The position numbers and the translations under genes were made by a program. From contig NZ_KE386914.1 of NCBI RefSeq assembly GCF_000429545.1, positions 282,977 through 346,976 of the forward strand: a stretch of 64,000 nucleotides of DNA, written 5' to 3'. The notes under the pieces are model-generated. The model was not told the DNA's origin and did no database searches. It saw only the letters and a program-made list of their open reading frames with translations. Origin of the DNA: Arenibacter certesii DSM 19833 (lineage in GTDB: Bacteria > Bacteroidota > Bacteroidia > Flavobacteriales > Flavobacteriaceae). Positions within the stretch are counted from its first letter, which is position 1; each line of letters opens with the position of its first letter. Below, in pieces: positions 27,016 through 36,349 of the stretch.

Positions 27016-27987
27016 TTATCCGAAATTGACGTGGATTCCCTTATCCACAGATTTCTCACAAGCTTCAATGATTTTCTGACAACTAATCGCATCATCTAAA
27101 CTAGAAAGCGGTTCCTCATTAATTCGTAATACCTTATCCACAAAATGTGTCGTCGTATTTTTTATGGATTCTGGATAGCATTCATAAGTTTGTGAATGGG
27201 CTCCGTTACGAGAATTTACTACCCAATCCCTATAACTGTAACGTGTACTTCCCTTGGTTCCAATTACTTTTATAATGCAGGTCCAAGGATCTCCAGCATG
27301 ATCGTCATTGGCAAAACTAGCCGATAAATGGCTCAGGCTTCCGTTCTGCATTTGGATATTTGCCATAGCCACATTTTCCTGTGGGGCAAGACTTGGATCT
27401 ACCGTGTGTTTTAAACAAGAGATTGTTTTTGGCATTCCTGCCAAGTATAACATCGTATAGCTATGGTGAGTTAATATCTGGCGGATAACCCCAGGGTATC
27501 TTGCACGGATATCGTCTGCATGATGAATATTATACATCATATAAAACTGGGTAATCTCTCCCAATCTTCCCTCTTGGATCATTTTTTTGGTCCTTTGGAT
27601 TCCGTCTTCGTAAATATAGTTGTGCACAGGCATACATTTCACCCCGGCTTCTTCTACGGCCTTTTTCATTTTTTCCAGCTCAGCAATAGTAGAGGCTGCT
27701 GGTTTTTCTACTAAAATATGCTTACCTGCTTTGGCGGCCCTAATGGTATAATCACAATGGGTTTCCATATTGGTGAGTATAAAAACCGCATCTATTTCTG
27801 GATCTTGGAGGAGTGCATCCACCGATTTATAGGTCTTACACCCATATTTCTCCGCTTTTATAACCCCTTTTTCTGGTGTCCTGTTCCATAGACCGACCAA
27901 TTCTGCCCCTGGAAGAGAATTAATTGCCTCAGCATGTAAATTGGCTATATCCCCTGCCCCCAGCAATCCTATTTTTATGGTTTTCAT
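27016..27987 (-). CDS. Gfo/Idh/MocA-family NAD(P)-dependent sugar dehydrogenase
   Basis: This is a 323-residue cytoplasmic oxidoreductase. The Rossmann start is IGLLGAGDIANLHAEAI (about 5-21) and the family catalytic EKP motif is in HILVEKPAAS near residue 95. A C-terminal alpha/beta domain carries the histidine-rich RQILTHHSYTMLYLAG region, at the place of the usual catalytic histidine/aspartate pair. The gene overlaps the upstream epimerase gene by 4 bp (ATGA), which shows translational coupling. It is one of two paralogous dehydrogenases in this operon; the other is at 30194-31348. Likely substrates are a sugar, inositol or 3-keto sugar, but the exact one cannot be read from the sequence. 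Confidence 0.85.
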   Translation of the reverse strand: MKTIKIGLLGAGDIANLHAEAINSLPGAELVGLWNRTPEKGVIKAEKYGCKTYKSVDALLQDPEIDAVFILTNMETHCDYTIRAAKAGKHILVEKPAASTIAELEKMKKAVEEAGVKCMPVHNYIYEDGIQRTKKMIQEGRLGEITQFYMMYNIHHADDIRARYPGVIRQILTHHSYTMLYLAGMPKTISCLKHTVDPSLAPQENVAMANIQMQNGSLSHLSASFANDDHAGDPWTCIIKVIGTKGSTRYSYRDWVVNSRNGAHSQTYECYPESIKNTTTHFVDKVLRINEEPLSSLDDAISCQKIIEACEKSVDKGIHVNFG

Positions 27988-29003
27988 GAGCCTTGTTCCG
28001 AATAGTTTAATATTCCCTTTTCTGCCATTTCCATAAATTCCTTTAGGGATTTCCGAACCCCTTCTCCTATTGGAGTTAAAGGCAACCCATTAAAAGTACG
28101 GTCAATTTTTTCGTGACTAAGATCAGAAACAAAGAGGTTGGGCTCTGCTCCCTCAGCTATAGATAGTTGTGCATATTCTCCTATGCCCATCCCTTTTGCT
28201 TCTTGTTCAACAATTTCCAAAAAATCTTCTATAGCTATAGTTTCGCCTTTGATATTAAAAGCTCCAAAACCAGTATAATCAGCAAGTGCACATGTCGCAA
28301 AATGAGTTCCCACATCTTCTACAAAATGGTAATTTTCACGTCCCTGATAGGGCATTTCAAAAGGCATCACTTCTCCTTTTACCGCTCCCATGGCAATAGC
28401 CTTAAGTGCATTTGTAGGCGCAGAGGTCTTTCCTTTGTCCCTTCCCTTCCCATAGGTGGTATTGATCCTTAGACAAACCGTAGGAATTTTGGTATTGTCA
28501 TGAAATAATCTAGCCAAATGCTCTCCAGCAAGTTTCCAAATTCCGTAATGGTTAGGAGGTGCCAATTGTGCATCCTCTGTAATACCCGGATTTGGATACA
28601 TAGCACGCATTCCATAAACAGCTGCGGAACTGGCAAATACAAATCGCTTTAAATTGCGTAGTTTTTCTGCTACATCAAATAGGGCCATAGTACCTCCAGT
28701 ATTAATTTCCATACCTCTGATATGGTACTTAGAGCAATCAGGACTTTGATATGCTCCCAAGTGAATAATATGAGTGGGATTTATCCGTAATAGGACCTCT
28801 TCCATAGCCTTATAATCGGCTACATCTAAAGTTTCAAATTCCAACCTTGGGTCCAAATCCTCCCCTAACCACAATTTTAAAGAATCCGTATTGTTAGCGC
28901 GTGTAGCTACAATTATTTTGGAAACCTCTTCGGATTCCAATAATTTAAAAATCGTCGCAGATCCTATACAGCCTGTACCACCTGTTATAAATATTGTATG
29001 CAT
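27984..29003 (-). CDS. NAD-dependent epimerase/dehydratase (extended SDR)
   Basis: The 339-residue product has the extended short-chain dehydrogenase fold. The nucleotide motif is TGGTGCIG (about 7-14), the catalytic serine is in VFASSAAVYG near 125, and the YxxxK pair is in HYGIWKLAGE near 160. Relatives act on nucleotide sugars (GalE-like) or oxidise free sugar acids (uronate dehydrogenase-like). With no glycosyltransferase nearby and several sugar dehydrogenases in the operon, a catabolic role is more likely. It overlaps the following Gfo/Idh gene by 4 bp and starts 15 bp after the zinc dehydrogenase. Confidence 0.85.
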   Translation of the reverse strand: MHTIFITGGTGCIGSATIFKLLESEEVSKIIVATRANNTDSLKLWLGEDLDPRLEFETLDVADYKAMEEVLLRINPTHIIHLGAYQSPDCSKYHIRGMEINTGGTMALFDVAEKLRNLKRFVFASSAAVYGMRAMYPNPGITEDAQLAPPNHYGIWKLAGEHLARLFHDNTKIPTVCLRINTTYGKGRDKGKTSAPTNALKAIAMGAVKGEVMPFEMPYQGRENYHFVEDVGTHFATCALADYTGFGAFNIKGETIAIEDFLEIVEQEAKGMGIGEYAQLSIAEGAEPNLFVSDLSHEKIDRTFNGLPLTPIGEGVRKSLKEFMEMAEKGILNYSEQGS

Positions 29004-29018
29004 TATTTTCTTCTGTTA

Positions 29019-30131
29019 TCAGTTCATTTTCACGACCGCCTTTACATTGGTGGCTTTTATAGAGTCTTCAAATGCTTGTGTGATGTCCTTAAAATCATAG
29101 AAATCCGTGTAGTGTTCCGTTGGAAATGCACCAGTTAGCATCAGTTTTTGGGCCACCATATAATCTGCTCTGCAAGAACCCATAGATCCTCTCATATTTA
29201 GGGAGGTCCTAGTAAGGTGGGTGGCATTAATTTCTACTTCCTTACCATAGGTCGCTATAACACAGATATCCCCTTCGGGACGTACAACACTAATGGTTTC
29301 AGACAGAACTTGGGGAACGCCCGAGCATTCTATCAGTAGATCTACTTTGCCTTTTTTACCAAACGCCAATCCGTTTAAATCTGTAATTCCTTCTTGCAAT
29401 TGGGCAGTTAAGGTATTTTCTGGGGATACCTCAATGGTAATAAACCCTCTTTCCCTTGCTTTTTTTAATCGGGTATCCCTATCATGGGCAATTCCGGTGA
29501 TGGCAACCCTTGCCCCAGCAGCACGAGCCACCTCAGCAGACATTAGTCCGATAATACCACAGCCCGTTACCACTACATCGTCACCAGGTTTGATAGCACA
29601 TTTATTATATAGGGCATTTACCACTACAGATAGGGGCTCTATTAAGGCGCCTTGCTCTGGCCTTAATCCGTCCATTAATACTACAGCGCGATCCGACTCC
29701 AATACTACTCGTTGACCAAATCCACCGTTTCTATGGAAGCCTATAATCTCTTTGGACGGACATAGGTTCCATTTAGATACGCTACAAGCGGGACACTCTT
29801 CATCTTGACAGCCCAACATGGCCAGTGGGGTGAAAATGTCTCCTACTTTTAAATCTCCGTGGTCTCCTGGACCCAATTCTAGCACCTGTGCACTAAATTC
29901 GTGCCCGATGACCCTTGGACGCTCTACCCAATCAAAATTGGCTTTCCCCAAAGCGGCGCTATTGTCCGAACCACAAATTCCGGTAAATAAGGTCTTTGCC
30001 AGAATCTCTCCTTCTTTCAATCTAGGGATGTCCATTTCTACTACTGAGGTGTTCCTGGTAACCAATCCATCCGAATTGGGCATTATCTTTTCCCTTCCGT
30101 GAAGACAAAAGCCTTTTATTTTTTCACTCAT
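29019..30131 (-). CDS. Zinc-binding medium-chain dehydrogenase
   Basis: This is a 370-residue NAD(P)-dependent alcohol/polyol dehydrogenase. The catalytic zinc ligands are Cys53 (GICGSD) and His77-Glu78 (GHEF). The structural zinc cysteines are at 108, 113, 116 and 124 (CQDEECPACSVSKWNLC). The Rossmann motif VVTGCGIIGLM follows near 190. It is about 35 residues longer than the zinc dehydrogenase at 5184-6191 and belongs to another subgroup. It is the third gene of the minus-strand sugar-oxidation operon, 62 bp after a Gfo/Idh/MocA gene. Confidence 0.86.
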   Translation of the reverse strand: MSEKIKGFCLHGREKIMPNSDGLVTRNTSVVEMDIPRLKEGEILAKTLFTGICGSDNSAALGKANFDWVERPRVIGHEFSAQVLELGPGDHGDLKVGDIFTPLAMLGCQDEECPACSVSKWNLCPSKEIIGFHRNGGFGQRVVLESDRAVVLMDGLRPEQGALIEPLSVVVNALYNKCAIKPGDDVVVTGCGIIGLMSAEVARAAGARVAITGIAHDRDTRLKKARERGFITIEVSPENTLTAQLQEGITDLNGLAFGKKGKVDLLIECSGVPQVLSETISVVRPEGDICVIATYGKEVEINATHLTRTSLNMRGSMGSCRADYMVAQKLMLTGAFPTEHYTDFYDFKDITQAFEDSIKATNVKAVVKMN

Positions 30132-30193
30132 TTTTCCTTGTTTATTACAATCGATAAAAGATTAGGGTATTCATTGAATACCCCTTTAAACCA

Positions 30194-31348
30194 TTACCAA
30201 TTAACTCCAGTATCTTTCCACTGTCTGTCTTTTGCTGAGTCCAATACGGCCTCGCAAACTTTTTGTGTTTCCTGAGCTTCTTTAAAGGTAGGGGAACAAA
30301 CTGAATCGTCCTCTAAACTTTTAAAGAAATCCGCTGCTTGATGTATAAAGGTGTGCTCATACCCCACACTTAATCCAGGTACCCACCATTTGTCCATATA
30401 AGGATGATCGCCATCCGTAACGTGTATCGATCGCCATCCTCTTTCCATAGATTCATCCCTATGATCAAAATACTCCAATCTGTTTAAATCGTGTAGATCC
30501 CATCTTATAGAGGCATGTTCTCCGTTTATCTCAAAAGTTTTTGCTGCTTTATGTCCGCGGGCGTAACGCGTAGATTCGAATACCCCTAAAGATCCATTAT
30601 CAAAATGGCAATGAAAGATACAGGCGTCGTCTATACCCACCTTTTGTACTTCCCCCGTTCCGGTATGAACACGTTCTTTTACAAATGTTTCTGTTACTGC
30701 AGACACATCCTTAATTCCCCCATTAAGCCACATGGCCGTATCTATACAGTGTGCCAATAAATCTCCTGTCACCCCAGATCCTGCAGCGTCATTATCCAAG
30801 CGCCAAGTACTTTCCCCTCCTTGGGGCACATCTGGACTTATAGTCCAATCTTGCAAAAAGTTTGCTCGATAATGGAATATTCTACCCAATTTCCCCGCAT
30901 CTATAAGATTTTTTGCAAGAGTAACCGCAGGCACTCTACGATAGTTGTACCACACTGTATTTTTCACTCCTGCTTTCTCCACGGCATCTACCATAGGCTG
31001 AGCCTCTGCTACGGTTCTGGCCAAAGGCTTTTCACATAGCACCATCTTCCCTGCTTCTGCCGCTGCAATCGCGATCTCTGCATGCATATTATTAGGCGTA
31101 CAGATATCTATAGCGTCAATATCGTCCCTTGCGATTAATTTTCTCCAATCAGTTTCTATAGATTCGTATCCCCATTGATCCGCAAAGGCCTGCACCCTTT
31201 CTTTGTTACGTGCGCAGACCGCCTTCAATACGGGTCGGAATTTTAAATCTGGAAAGAAGTTAGCCAATCTATTGTAGGCATTGGAATGGGTACGTCCCAT
31301 AAACCCATAACCTACCATTCCTATTCTGATTATATTTTTATCTGACAT
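30194..31348 (-). CDS. Gfo/Idh/MocA-family dehydrogenase, long form
   Basis: This 384-residue oxidoreductase has the N-terminal Rossmann motif [17 protein letters not shown] (about 8-24), catalytic [12 protein letters not shown] near 100-110, and [17 protein letters not shown] near 195 with the family HxxD pair. The C-terminus is tryptophan-rich (YMDKWWVPG). It is the longer subtype that often neighbours TIM-barrel isomerases in inositol-like and glucoside degradation clusters. It shares only family-level features with the 323-residue paralogue downstream, so the two probably act at different steps. Confidence 0.86.
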   Translation of the reverse strand: MSDKNIIRIGMVGYGFMGRTHSNAYNRLANFFPDLKFRPVLKAVCARNKERVQAFADQWGYESIETDWRKLIARDDIDAIDICTPNNMHAEIAIAAAEAGKMVLCEKPLARTVAEAQPMVDAVEKAGVKNTVWYNYRRVPAVTLAKNLIDAGKLGRIFHYRANFLQDWTISPDVPQGGESTWRLDNDAAGSGVTGDLLAHCIDTAMWLNGGIKDVSAVTETFVKERVHTGTGEVQKVGIDDACIFHCHFDNGSLGVFESTRYARGHKAAKTFEINGEHASIRWDLHDLNRLEYFDHRDESMERGWRSIHVTDGDHPYMDKWWVPGLSVGYEHTFIHQAADFFKSLEDDSVCSPTFKEAQETQKVCEAVLDSAKDRQWKDTGVNW

Positions 31349-31414
31349 TCTAATTTGCTTTTATTTTTTAATGAAAATTATTTAAGTACTTATTCCTTGT
31401 AATAGGGCGTCCTA

Positions 31415-32464
31415 CTATTCGGCTTCGTACCAACCGTGTTGTTTTCGCACCTTAATCATTGCTGCTAGGATATCGTTCCAAGTTTTTGGTTGCATCATCA
31501 CCTCATTAGGGAACATACAACCATCCCAACAAATATGCTTGAATTTTTTGGTTAGTATTCCATTTTCATCACGTAACCAGAATCCCGCATCCTCTGCAAT
31601 ATCTAATTTACCATTGGGATCTGACGCCAAACAGTGTCGACCTGTTTTATCGTGTGAACCCGCACCAAACACGGTTCCATCATTCTGGGCAACATGGAAA
31701 TCTATAGTCCATGGCCTAAGGGCAGCCGTCAAGGTTTTTAATCCCTCTTTAAGCGTCTCCCTATCTTCCCATTTAAAGTCTTCAGGCAAAATTCGCTCAT
31801 CGGGTTTATTGTAACCTAATAGGTATAATAAAGTATGGGCCATATCGGCTTGAAATCCAATATTGGGTCTATCTACTTCTTCCAATGTATTTATCATTGT
31901 TTTCCATCCGTGCATCCCTCCCCAACATATTTCTCCTTCGGCAGCTAAAGATTCACCATAATCTGCTGCTACGTCACAGGCTTCCCTAAATGTTTGGGCA
32001 ATTAGTTTGGTGTTGGCTACCGGATCGGCTGCCCAACTAGCAGGATCTACAGAAGAATCTATACGAATAATCCCATGAGGCCTAACCCCAATGTCCCGAA
32101 GCTTTTTACCAATAATACAAGCTTTTTTCACTTGGGTCACAAACTGGTCCCGCTCTGCTTTGGTACCCATTGCAGAACCTCCGCCAGTTCCTGCCCAAAC
32201 TGGGGCTACTAGGCTACCGATTTCAAGGTTTTTTGCACTTGCCTTATCCGCCATCCTCTTAATACCGTCATCGGTAGAATCTATATCCATATGAGGATCG
32301 GAAACAAAGAGATCGAATCCGTCAAATTTTACCCCATCTACCTCCGCATTGGCTGTAAGGTCAATAAGGGTGTCCAACGAAACTGGTGGTTCAGAATCTG
32401 GTCCTTTTCCCACTACGCCTGGCCAGGAGGCGTTATGAAGCTTAGGAAAGTTGTTTTCTTGCAT
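31415..32464 (-). CDS. TIM-barrel sugar isomerase/epimerase (AP endonuclease family 2 fold)
   Basis: The 349-residue product looks like a xylose-isomerase-like TIM barrel. Metal-ligand candidates are in [34 protein letters not shown] and the [11 protein letters not shown] region. It has no signal peptide, so it is cytoplasmic. It is the first gene of the six-gene minus-strand operon and faces the AraC regulator across 253 bp. The start is ATG. Such barrels in Gfo/Idh-containing operons isomerise or dehydrate keto-inositol or 3-keto sugars. That specific reaction is inferred, not shown. Confidence 0.8.
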   Translation of the reverse strand: MQENNFPKLHNASWPGVVGKGPDSEPPVSLDTLIDLTANAEVDGVKFDGFDLFVSDPHMDIDSTDDGIKRMADKASAKNLEIGSLVAPVWAGTGGGSAMGTKAERDQFVTQVKKACIIGKKLRDIGVRPHGIIRIDSSVDPASWAADPVANTKLIAQTFREACDVAADYGESLAAEGEICWGGMHGWKTMINTLEEVDRPNIGFQADMAHTLLYLLGYNKPDERILPEDFKWEDRETLKEGLKTLTAALRPWTIDFHVAQNDGTVFGAGSHDKTGRHCLASDPNGKLDIAEDAGFWLRDENGILTKKFKHICWDGCMFPNEVMMQPKTWNDILAAMIKVRKQHGWYEAE

Positions 32465-32677
32465 AATTTTTGATTTTTTATAAATTGGTGTTAGCTGTAT
32501 TCCTTTGGTGGAAAAAGCTAACCAGGTTTACAGGATTAAGATGCAACTCACGATATAGGCAATTAAAAATTACCTGATAAATAAGTCTAAATATATCAAT
32601 TAAATATGAGCACATCAATCGACTCCTACAAATCTAGAATACATTATTACTATATATTTCCTGTATTTTACTAAATA

Positions 32678-32685
32678 TTGATACT
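32678..32685. promoter_or_regulatory. TTGATACT motif in the AraC divergent region
   Basis: TTGATACT lies 33 bp before the AraC start codon. It matches the core of the tandem TTTGATACTCA repeat in front of the ThuA gene and resembles TTTAATACTT at 35357-35366 in front of the epimerase gene. It is a candidate regulator site, with low confidence because it is short. Confidence 0.25.
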
Positions 32686-32717
32686 TTTCTGTCTTATATT
32701 AGAGGCTTTCAAATAAA

Positions 32718-33614
32718 ATGAGAGAATTTATGAGTAACCCGAATATTGAAAAAACACTTACCAATAAGCAAACCTTTATTTTTAAGGATTTGGTTGGCCC
32801 TTATTTCAACCCCAATTGGCATTTTCATCCAGAATTTCAAATTTCAATTATTGCTGAAGGGAAGGGCACCCGCTTTGTAGGCGACCATGTACAGTCATTT
32901 GAAAAAGGCGATCTAGTAATTACAGGCCCTAACCTTCCACATTTATGGCGTAGTGACGATGCCTATTTTGAAAAAGATAGTGATCTTACTACCCGAGGTC
33001 TAGTTATTTATTTTGATAATGAATTACTAAGCGAGTCCCTTTTAGAAAAGGAAGAGTTTTATAATATCAATAAATTAGTAGAAAATTCGGTGAGGGGCAT
33101 GGAATTCTATGGAGAAACCAGACAGAAGGTTAACCAATTAATGCCGGAAATAGCAGAGGAACGGGGCTTTTCTAGAATCATGAAGTTGTTAGAAATATTA
33201 GATATACTTGCAAATTCTGAAGAATATAACCTTTTAGCAAGTCCGGGTTATGTAAATGTATTTAAGGGGGACGATGCGGAAAAAATGCAAATAGTTTACG
33301 ATTATGTAATGGACAATTTTAAAACGAAAATCTCTTTGGAGGAGATTGCCAGTTTGCTAAACATGACCCCTACCTCATTCTGTAGGTATTTTAAGCCCCG
33401 CGCCAATAAAACTTTTACCCGTTTTGTAAACGAAATACGTATAGGTCACGCCAGAAAATTATTATTGGAAGACAATTTTAATATTTCCCAAATTAGTTAC
33501 GAATGTGGTTTTAATGCCCTATCCAATTTTAACCGACAATTTAAATCCATTGTAAAAATGAGTCCGCATGAGTTTAGAAAGCTCTTTTTAAATATTAAAA
33601 CCAGCATATCCTAA
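32718..33614 (+). CDS. AraC-family transcription regulator with N-terminal cupin
   Basis: This is a 298-residue ligand-responsive activator. The cupin-like sensing domain (about 15-120) contains PNWHFHPEFQISII, EGKGTRFVGDH and GDLVITGPNLPHLW. The C-terminal domain (about 195-295) has two helix-turn-helix units, including SLEEIASLLNMTPTSFCRYF and ISQISYECGFNALSNFNRQF. It is divergent from the sugar-oxidation operon and precedes an MFS transporter, an epimerase and a ThuA gene, and probably controls all of them in response to a sugar. The ATG at 32718 is used; ATG at 32730 is an alternative. Confidence 0.9.
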   Translation: MREFMSNPNIEKTLTNKQTFIFKDLVGPYFNPNWHFHPEFQISIIAEGKGTRFVGDHVQSFEKGDLVITGPNLPHLWRSDDAYFEKDSDLTTRGLVIYFDNELLSESLLEKEEFYNINKLVENSVRGMEFYGETRQKVNQLMPEIAEERGFSRIMKLLEILDILANSEEYNLLASPGYVNVFKGDDAEKMQIVYDYVMDNFKTKISLEEIASLLNMTPTSFCRYFKPRANKTFTRFVNEIRIGHARKLLLEDNFNISQISYECGFNALSNFNRQFKSIVKMSPHEFRKLFLNIKTSIS

Positions 33615-33964
33615 TTAAGGTATGTTATTATTTAGGTGTAACTTATTAAGGAGCAATATATTTTAGTAAATCGTACTTTCCCCAATAAATAGTTCTTATA
33701 TGTCTTAAATATCAATAAACGATCAGGTCAAAGACAAAATAGTATTGTTCTTTAACAAGAAATAGGAAGCATGCAAATTCTTTAAAGTTTAGATTTGTTG
33801 AGGTAAATCCGAAATAGCAAGTACAAACCATCAATTTTGGTATTTTACGAAGCGAATTAAAAAAATGCCTATCCTTGTCAATAGGATAGGAAAATTATAA
33901 AAAAGTGTTTAATCTTATAGAATCTTATCAATTAACCAAACAATCAATATAAACTATTAACTCG
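33615..33964. other. Spacer upstream of the MFS gene
   Basis: No gene, strong hairpin or recognised promoter was seen in this 350-bp AT-rich stretch. It presumably holds the promoter of the transporter gene. Confidence 0.5.
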
Positions 33965-35263
33965 ATGGAAAAAACAACATCTATTTTACACCCTAATGCG
34001 AACAGACTATTTTTGGGTAGCTGCCTCGCCTTAATTACAACAGCATTCTCCTTTAGTATTAGAGCTGGAATTTTACCACAGCTTGGTGAGGAACTAAGCT
34101 TAAGTGGAGAACAATTGGGCTTCATTAACTCCATGTGGTTTTTAGGTTTCCCTATTTCTATGGTTATTGGAGGGTTAATTTACCATAAAGTGGGAGGAAA
34201 AGCCATTATGCAATTTGCATTTTTCGCACATACAATAGGTATAATAATGACGATTTATTCTGGCAGTTATACCGGCCTTTTAGTATCTACTTTACTCATT
34301 GGTTTAGGTAACGGTTGTACTGAAGCTGCTTGTAACCCTATGATTGCGGATGCCTACCAAGGTGTTAGGATGAGTAAAATGATGAACCGATTCCATATGT
34401 GGTTCCCTGGTGGGATTGCTATAGGTAGTGTTATCTCTACCTTTATGTCTGACGGATTTAATATTGGTGGAAGTTTATTAGGCGGAGGTATGAGTTGGGA
34501 GAGTCAGATTTGGGTTATCCTTATTCCTACCTTAATATACGGTTTTATTTTCCTTGGTCAAAAATGGCCTGAAGCTAAAGTAGAGGAAGCTGCTACCCTT
34601 AGCGGTAACTTAAAAGCGATGTTATCCCCGCTATTTATTTTTATGATTTGCTGTATGGCATTGACTGCAATCTCTGAATTTGGTCCCCAGCAATGGTCGA
34701 GCCTTATCTTAGAAAAGAGTGGTGCCAACCCTATGCTTATTTTGGCCTTGGTAACAGGGTTAATGGCAGTTGCTAGATATTTTGGTGGAAGTGTAGTGAA
34801 GCAGTTTGACCAGACAGGGGTTCTATTAGGGTCTGCTGTTATCGCTACAATAGGTATTTTCTTATTTAGCACTCAAACAGGGGCAATGGCATATGTAGCT
34901 GCCATATTCTTCGCTTTGGGAGTTGCCTATTTTTGGCCAAATATGATTGGTTTTGTGGCTGATAAGATTCCGAAAAGTGGTGCTTTGGGAATGTCCATTA
35001 TTGGTGCGGTAGGAATGTTCTCAACCTCAATTTTTCAACCGATTATAGGACGCTGGATCGATGCTGATAAAGCTGAAGCTGCAGCGGCAGGGCTTACTGG
35101 GGATGAATTGGAGTTGGTAGCCGGTCAAGCTACTTTGAGTACAATGGTTTCGTTTCCCGCGATCTTGATTGTACTATTCACCATATTATGGTTCTGGATG
35201 AGAAAGCGCAATCAGACTTCGCCAGCGGAAGCAGCAAGTGGGCAACCCGTAACTGAACTATAA
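33965..35263 (+). CDS. Major facilitator superfamily transporter (sugar-type)
   Basis: The 432-residue inner-membrane permease has about 12 hydrophobic helices. An MFS-like motif (GGLIYHKVGGKAIM) lies between helices 2 and 3, and the second half has PIIGRWIDADK. A cytoplasmic tail (MRKRNQTSPAE) ends the protein. A charged insert with repeated alanine and glutamate (ADKAEAAAAGLTGDELELVAG) sits before the last helix pair. Position between an AraC regulator and sugar-modifying enzymes suggests uptake of the sugar or sugar acid handled by this locus. A terminator follows 27 bp downstream. Confidence 0.86.
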   Translation: MEKTTSILHPNANRLFLGSCLALITTAFSFSIRAGILPQLGEELSLSGEQLGFINSMWFLGFPISMVIGGLIYHKVGGKAIMQFAFFAHTIGIIMTIYSGSYTGLLVSTLLIGLGNGCTEAACNPMIADAYQGVRMSKMMNRFHMWFPGGIAIGSVISTFMSDGFNIGGSLLGGGMSWESQIWVILIPTLIYGFIFLGQKWPEAKVEEAATLSGNLKAMLSPLFIFMICCMALTAISEFGPQQWSSLILEKSGANPMLILALVTGLMAVARYFGGSVVKQFDQTGVLLGSAVIATIGIFLFSTQTGAMAYVAAIFFALGVAYFWPNMIGFVADKIPKSGALGMSIIGAVGMFSTSIFQPIIGRWIDADKAEAAAAGLTGDELELVAGQATLSTMVSFPAILIVLFTILWFWMRKRNQTSPAEAASGQPVTEL

Positions 35264-35289
35264 AACCTAACAATTTTAAAATAAGTTAT

Positions 35290-35320
35290 CCCCGAGGCAC
35301 AGACCTCGGGGTATTATTTA
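35290..35320 (+). terminator. Rho-independent terminator after the MFS gene
   Basis: The perfect 8-bp GC-rich stem CCCCGAGG / CCTCGGGG (35290-35297 and 35304-35311) has the 6-base loop CACAGA and is followed by TATTATTTA. It separates the transporter from the next gene, which must have its own promoter. Confidence 0.85.
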
Positions 35321-35415
35321 AAATATATAATCCATACCAATAAATTTTTTTCGCCGTTTAATACTTCCTGATAATATATATCATTTAGGCGAAATTGGTT
35401 TTAAAACTATAATTT

Positions 35416-36255
35416 ATGAAAATTGGAATGAATATGTTGCTTTGGACCAACCATGTTACAGAGCAGTACTTTCCCATTGTGGAAAAAATAAAGGCTACCG
35501 GTTATGATGGTATAGAGTTATTCCTTGGTGAAGGCGATGAAAGCCATTATTCTAAGCTCGGAACCTTCCTTAAGTCGCAGGAACTAGGTGTTACTGCGGT
35601 TGCAAGTTTAGCACCTGATGAGAATATAGCAAGTCCGGATGCCAAAACAAGAGAAGCTGGATTGGAAAAATTAAAATGGTCTATAGACATGGGCGCGGCA
35701 TCAAACGTAGAAGTTATATGTGGCCCCTTTCATTCTAGTTTTGCTCATTTTACCAGACAACCTCCTACTTCATCGGAAAGAAAATGGAGTGTAGAAATGC
35801 TTCAAAAAGCAGCAGAATATGCTGGCTCTGCAGGGATTGTACTTGCCCCTGAAGCCTTAAACAGGTTTGAATGCTATTTGTATAATACCATGGCCGATTT
35901 AAGGACCTTGGCCGAACAAGTAAATCATCCAAATTTAGGCGCCATGTACGATAGTCACCACGCGCATATAGAGGAGAAAAGTCAGGCAAATGCCATAAAA
36001 ACCATTGCACCATTTCTAAAGCACGTTCATATTAGCGAAAATGATCGTGGAACACCTGGTAGTGGACAGGTTCATTGGGAAGAGGTTTTTAGCACTTTAA
36101 AAGAAGTAGGGTATGATGGTTGGCTTACCATTGAAGCTTTTAGCACGGTTATTCCCGAATTTGCGAACGCCATTAACGTTTGGAGGGATTATTCCCCATC
36201 AGAAGAAATCTATACCAAAGGCTTTACCTTGATAAAACAAGGGATGAAACCTTAG
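35416..36255 (+). CDS. Ketose 3-epimerase-like TIM-barrel protein
   Basis: The 279-residue product resembles D-tagatose/D-psicose 3-epimerases. It opens with MKIGMNMLLWTNHV and carries the characteristic EALNRFECYLYNT block (metal-binding glutamate near residue 155), LGAMYDSHHAHIEE, HVHISENDRGTPGSG and WLTIEAFS, which supply the usual Glu-Asp-His-Glu metal site. It is cytoplasmic. It is preceded by the MFS terminator and followed by the ThuA gene in the same orientation. It probably interconverts a keto sugar produced by the dehydrogenases of this locus. Confidence 0.85.
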   Translation: MKIGMNMLLWTNHVTEQYFPIVEKIKATGYDGIELFLGEGDESHYSKLGTFLKSQELGVTAVASLAPDENIASPDAKTREAGLEKLKWSIDMGAASNVEVICGPFHSSFAHFTRQPPTSSERKWSVEMLQKAAEYAGSAGIVLAPEALNRFECYLYNTMADLRTLAEQVNHPNLGAMYDSHHAHIEEKSQANAIKTIAPFLKHVHISENDRGTPGSGQVHWEEVFSTLKEVGYDGWLTIEAFSTVIPEFANAINVWRDYSPSEEIYTKGFTLIKQGMKP

Positions 36256-36309
36256 GCAAATATTCGCAACCAATTGCGTCCTTTCCCTTAATGAAAGCTT
36301 ATATCCTAG

Positions 36310-36331
36310 TTTGATACTCATTTGATACTCA
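36310..36331 (+). promoter_or_regulatory. Tandem 11-bp direct repeat before the ThuA gene
   Basis: TTTGATACTCA is repeated perfectly and without a gap at 36310-36320 and 36321-36331, ending 18 bp before the ATG. Eleven bases is about one helical turn, so a dimeric regulator could contact the same DNA face twice. AraC proteins bind such direct repeats. Assignment to the AraC protein at 32718 is inference. Confidence 0.45.
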
Positions 36332-36349
36332 CACTATTTAAAAAAGATC

